From positions 1 to 51,107 of the forward strand of contig CAIRBH010000040.1 of assembly GCA_903876765.1 (NCBI GenBank): DNA of 51,107 nt, read 5' to 3'. Each line of letters starts with the position of its first letter. The first letter of the stretch is position 1. Made by a program: the position numbers and the translations under genes. The notes under the pieces were generated by a model. That model was not told where the DNA came from. It saw only the letters and a program-made list of their open reading frames with translations, and searched no databases. Origin of the DNA: an uncultured Pseudomonadota bacterium. GTDB taxonomy: Bacteria; Pseudomonadota; Gammaproteobacteria; Burkholderiales; Methylophilaceae. Below are positions 47,946 through 51,107 of the stretch, piece by piece.

Positions 47946-50324
47946 TTATTTAAACCTATACGCAGCATTCAGCCCTATTAAATAGTTTCGATCATTAGCT
48001 GGCTCATAGTACTGCGAGCTGCTGTCGTTAACCTTGACAGAACCTACATAACTTTTGTCAAATAGGTTTTCAACACGGACAAACTCAGAAAAGTTCCAAT
48101 TACTAACATTTTGTGCAAAACCACCACGCCAACTAGCAATGGCATAGCCAGGTGCAGCTTCAGTCTTTTTGTCATCCACATATACTTTGCCTGCAGCACG
48201 CGCCTCTAAGGCAGTTGAGAAACCACTAGCAGAATGTTTCCAGCTAAGTTCAGCATAGGCCGTTTTCTTATATGCCCCAGGAATGGCTTTACCATCTTGA
48301 ACCCAAGTACCATAAGGTGTTGCACCACCAAAAACAGCTGGATTAATTTCTTGGCAAGCAGCTATTGTTGCTTTAACTGCACCCAAGCAAAAAGAGTCTG
48401 TGTACTTTGCATCAAGGTAAGCATAAGCAGCGTACCCAGCAAAACCATGGCCAAAATCAGAATCTATGGTTAATTCAAAGCCTTTACGCTTGGTACCGCC
48501 CACATTTTGGTATGAAGATCGACCATTGGTATTATCAGCTACAACAATTTCATTCTGAGTGTCGGTTCTAAAAACGGCAAATGTTGCCCTAGTATTGCTA
48601 CCAATAAAAGCCTTGGTACCAATTTCATAATTATTACTGGTTGCTGGTTTCAAATCAGCATTAAAACCACCTAAACCTCCTGGTAGATAAGCCACTTCAA
48701 CCAGTGAGGGTGTTTCAAATGCCTTGCCAGCATTAACATATAAATTGACCATCTCATTTACTTTAAATAGCGCGCCTACAGCTGGCGTGGTTTTAGAGAA
48801 CGTCGCACTCCCACTGCCATCTCCATTAGTGATAGCACCACCTAGATCAGTACGTATAAAATGATCGTCTGTTGAAATATGTACACTATTGTGGCGTAGA
48901 CCCGCAACTAGATTTAAACGTGAAGTCGGTGACCATTCAGCTTGCGCGTATTGATCAAAGTCCCAAGCAGTCTGGTCTTCATCTCGACGCTGAAGACCTT
49001 TTACGCCACAGGTCACATCACTACCACACACATAGGTATGTGAAAGGTTATCCGCTATAGGCGTTATATTAAAGATAAAATTATCATAGCCAGTCCTTAC
49101 ATCGGTCATAGTGTCATAATTCGCGCCAAGAGTAATACTGTAAGGACCGTTGGCAAACGTACCTTTATTAGTAAACCTTAAATCAGTGCCACTAAAATCA
49201 CGATCAATTTGCACAACACCACCCGCATTACCATTTTCAAGCGTGTAGTAGTAAGCACTATTAGGTTTCAGGGTAAGCGCAGTGCCAGTAGCAAGCGAAG
49301 AAGCAGAGTTAGCAATATTAGAGTTTCCTAACCTAGTTGCAACAGTAGGCACATTGGCGCCAGCCGATTGAAACTGTAAATTGTGTCTTATACCACTATA
49401 AGCCATCAAAGTTGCGGTATTATTGTCATCAAAATCATGTTCTAATTTTGCTCCAACCTGAGTCTGACGACGCTCAACACGCGTATTAAAAGTGTTACTC
49501 TTGGTGACAGTCTGGGTAGGATCCGCCTGAAAAGCGCTATAACTCAAACCCTGTGGATCTTGAGTTAGTGGCTGATTCATATAAGTTGCTAATACAGTAA
49601 GGCGTGTATCTTCATTCAGTTGTAAGCCTAATTTTGCGTTGAGCAAATCCTTACGGACAGCACTATGATCTCGGTAGCCATCACTTTCTAAGTGTGAATA
49701 ATCTACGTTGTAGTTAAAACTACCATTAGTACCCCCTACCTTAATAGATTCACGATCAGTACCATAGCTACCTGTTGTATATGAAGTACTTACAGTTGGA
49801 TCTGCAGGGCCATCCGCAGTAAATATTTGTACGACACCACCAGAAGAGTTACCATAAAGCGCTGAAAATGGTCCGCGCATCACTTCTATGCTTTTTGCTG
49901 AGCTTAAATCAAACGTACCCGCTTGTCCTTGGCCATCAGGCATCGTAAGTGGGATGCCGTCACTATAAAGACGAATGCCACGCACACCAAAGGCTGATCG
50001 AGCGCCAAAACCACGCGTGGAGATTTGTACATCTTGCGCATAGTGGCCTCGAGCCATAGCAACCACACCAGGCACACGAACCAAACTTTCTGAAATACTT
50101 ACTTGTAGCTGCCCCTCTTGGATTTTCTCTGCATCGACGGAGTCAATAGACATCGGCAAATCAAAGCTATTTTGTTCAATACGCGTACCAGTGACAACCA
50201 CTGGCGCCGTTACGATTGCGCCTTCTTGTGATGCATCTTCTGCCATGACAGGCAATGCCCCCCCGACCAAGCCCGCTAATATCAGCTGAATAGATAGTTT
50301 TTTAATTTTAAAATTTTGATTCAT
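47946..50324 (-). CDS. TonB-dependent outer-membrane receptor (FecA-like)
   Basis: A 792-residue ligand-gated barrel. A signal peptide ends near PVMAEDA (about 29), followed by VVVTGTRIE, a plug domain with VPGVVAMARGHYAQDVQIST, RGIRLYSDGIPLTMPDGQGQ, SIEVMRGPFSALYGNSSGGV, and a barrel ending in LIGLNAAYRFK. The plug motifs fit the FecA branch of siderophore or metal-chelate receptors. Ligand unknown; iron would suit the heme-rich physiology but no classical Fur box was seen. It is convergent with coaBC (10 bp apart) and divergent from dut. Confidence 0.92.
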   Translation of the reverse strand: MNQNFKIKKLSIQLILAGLVGGALPVMAEDASQEGAIVTAPVVVTGTRIEQNSFDLPMSIDSVDAEKIQEGQLQVSISESLVRVPGVVAMARGHYAQDVQISTRGFGARSAFGVRGIRLYSDGIPLTMPDGQGQAGTFDLSSAKSIEVMRGPFSALYGNSSGGVVQIFTADGPADPTVSTSYTTGSYGTDRESIKVGGTNGSFNYNVDYSHLESDGYRDHSAVRKDLLNAKLGLQLNEDTRLTVLATYMNQPLTQDPQGLSYSAFQADPTQTVTKSNTFNTRVERRQTQVGAKLEHDFDDNNTATLMAYSGIRHNLQFQSAGANVPTVATRLGNSNIANSASSLATGTALTLKPNSAYYYTLENGNAGGVVQIDRDFSGTDLRFTNKGTFANGPYSITLGANYDTMTDVRTGYDNFIFNITPIADNLSHTYVCGSDVTCGVKGLQRRDEDQTAWDFDQYAQAEWSPTSRLNLVAGLRHNSVHISTDDHFIRTDLGGAITNGDGSGSATFSKTTPAVGALFKVNEMVNLYVNAGKAFETPSLVEVAYLPGGLGGFNADLKPATSNNYEIGTKAFIGSNTRATFAVFRTDTQNEIVVADNTNGRSSYQNVGGTKRKGFELTIDSDFGHGFAGYAAYAYLDAKYTDSFCLGAVKATIAACQEINPAVFGGATPYGTWVQDGKAIPGAYKKTAYAELSWKHSASGFSTALEARAAGKVYVDDKKTEAAPGYAIASWRGGFAQNVSNWNFSEFVRVENLFDKSYVGSVKVNDSSSQYYEPANDRNYLIGLNAAYRFK

Positions 50325-50383
50325 TTAGCTCTCTCCTAATTTAGGCGCAAGTGTAATTAGTTAGCAATTTATGTCCTATAGTG

Positions 50384-50397
50384 ATTTTCATGAAAAT
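50384..50397. promoter_or_regulatory. Perfect 14-bp palindrome between receptor gene and dut
   Basis: ATTTTCATGAAAAT lies about 60 bp upstream of the TonB receptor start and 63 bp before dut. It could be an operator for either gene. It does not match the Fur consensus. Confidence 0.35.
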
Positions 50398-50460
50398 TTA
50401 GTGTTTAATGCTAAAGTTAAGCAATACCCCTACTAATTCGCCTAAATAATTGAGAATTAC

Positions 50461-50913
50461 ATGAAAATTATCGTTGATTTAAAAATTCTAGATGATCGCC
50501 TACACCAACAAATGCCTACTTATGCCACTACTGGCTCAGCTGGGCTAGATTTACGTGCTTGCATTGATGCCCCTATCACCTTGCAACCAGGTGAGACCAC
50601 GCTAATTCCTACTGGCATGGCAATACACTTAGATAATATTTATTATGCCGCGTTGATTTTGCCGCGCTCAGGCTTAGGTCATAAGCATGGCATTGTGCTG
50701 GGTAACTTAGTGGGTCTAATTGATTCTGATTACCAAGGCCAATTGATGGTGTCATGCTGGAATCGTGGCAACACCGCATTTGAGCTAAACCCGATGGAGC
50801 GTATTGCCCAGTTGGTGATTGTGCCCGTAGTGCAAGCTGAATTTCATTTAGTGGGTGATTTTGATAGTAGTGAGCGTGGTGAAGGTGGCTTTGGCAGCAC
50901 TGGCAAACACTAA
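50461..50913 (+). CDS. dut: dUTP diphosphatase Dut
   Basis: Trimeric dUTPase that removes dUTP and supplies dUMP for thymidylate synthesis. The 150 residues contain all five motifs, including [39 protein letters not shown]-type core (in pieces [10 protein letters not shown] and GLIDSDYQG), [11 protein letters not shown] and the C-terminal [15 protein letters not shown] 50461 is a normal start. Confidence 0.98.
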   Translation: MKIIVDLKILDDRLHQQMPTYATTGSAGLDLRACIDAPITLQPGETTLIPTGMAIHLDNIYYAALILPRSGLGHKHGIVLGNLVGLIDSDYQGQLMVSCWNRGNTAFELNPMERIAQLVIVPVVQAEFHLVGDFDSSERGEGGFGSTGKH

Positions 50914-51000
50914 TTTAGGACTATTTAGCAATTAAATGGACTGACTTAGTCTTAGACGTGAAAATTAGCGGATAAAGTCTAATTATTATTGATAATTACC

Positions 51001-51030
51001 TTGAGATAATATTAGTTTTCATACTATAAT
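51001..51030 (+). promoter_or_regulatory. Probable promoter of rpmB
   Basis: TTGAGA, an 18-bp spacer and a perfect TATAAT lie about 40 bp before the L28 start. Confidence 0.6.
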
Positions 51031-51069
51031 TGCGGTCTTTCGAAAAAAGCAGAAGTTTGGAGATTAACC

Positions 51070-51107
51070 ATGGCACGTGTATGTATGGTAACTGGCAAAA
51101 AGCCAAT
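51070..51107 (+). CDS. rpmB: Ribosomal protein L28 (5' end only)
   Basis: The 12 complete visible codons read MARVCMVTGKKP, the conserved start of bacterial L28, a large-subunit ribosomal protein. A TTTGGAGA ribosome-binding site precedes ATG 51070. The gene runs off the window; rpmG usually follows it. Confidence 0.93.
   Translation, partial: MARVCMVTGKKP

Noticed and set aside
50384-50397. Fur box for the TonB receptor
   Set aside because: The palindrome ATTTTCATGAAAAT is perfect but does not resemble the GATAATGATAATCATTATC consensus closely enough.

Overview
The window looks like a chromosome segment of a betaproteobacterium, most likely order Nitrosomonadales and perhaps family Methylophilaceae (a Methylotenera-like organism). 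This placement is inference. It rests on the gene neighbourhoods (dusB-fis-purH-purD-hemF; radC/coaBC, dut and rpmB close together; the cphA pair with its ABC/DUF1854 partners), protein flavour and a moderately AT-leaning composition. No rRNA, tRNA, CRISPR array, insertion sequence or prophage was recognised.

Layout. (1) 1-7744: a cyanophycin locus. Two overlapping synthetase genes (cphA2-cphA, minus strand) diverge from an ABC exporter with a zinc ribbon and a DUF1854 protein. (2) 7745-8690: a scarred non-coding stretch with a 126-bp copy of the DUF1854 gene end, an entericidin-like mini-gene without a normal start, and a second tiny ORF. (3) 8599-10902: groES-groEL under a CIRCE operator. 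(4) 10997-22906: housekeeping genes, including a protein of unknown function, yjdM, rlhA, bioA-dacB, an FKBP lipoprotein, an OsmC-like protein, ilvD, a hexose-6-phosphate mutarotase and a thioredoxin-fold YyaL protein. (5) 23014-26225: a small cytochrome c, an amino-acid permease and an M18 aminopeptidase. (6) 26343-31696: a complete mtoD-mtoA-mtoB-mtoC extracellular electron transfer operon. It encodes a periplasmic monoheme shuttle, a decaheme cytochrome, a 1001-residue outer-membrane porin and an inner-membrane tetraheme quinol/quinone cytochrome, behind a perfect FNR-type box. (7) 32048-37152: hemF, purD, purH, fis and dusB, with overlapping or tightly spaced genes. (8) 37256-46637: an MFS transporter, a YkgJ protein, a CinA/MoaB-like protein, a Phd-VapC toxin-antitoxin pair, the ybdD-cstA carbon-starvation uptake pair, an MsbA-like exporter, an MgtC/DUF4010 membrane protein and radC. 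(9) 46745-51107: coaBC, a TonB-dependent receptor, dut and the start of rpmB.

The most notable system is the mto operon. Its order and heme counts (1, 10, 0 and 4) match the Fe(II)-oxidation conduit known from Sideroxydans lithotrophicus. Three details are unusual: the FNR-type box just upstream together with a 9-9-9 inverted repeat abutting the ribosome-binding site, a shuttle cytochrome with no methionine after its heme motif, and an oversized porin with three spaced cysteine pairs. If the host is a methylotroph, the operon could dump electrons to external acceptors at low oxygen rather than only take them from Fe(II). That is a hypothesis. The cyanophycin locus is the second point of interest, because the role of its exporter and DUF1854 protein is not established.
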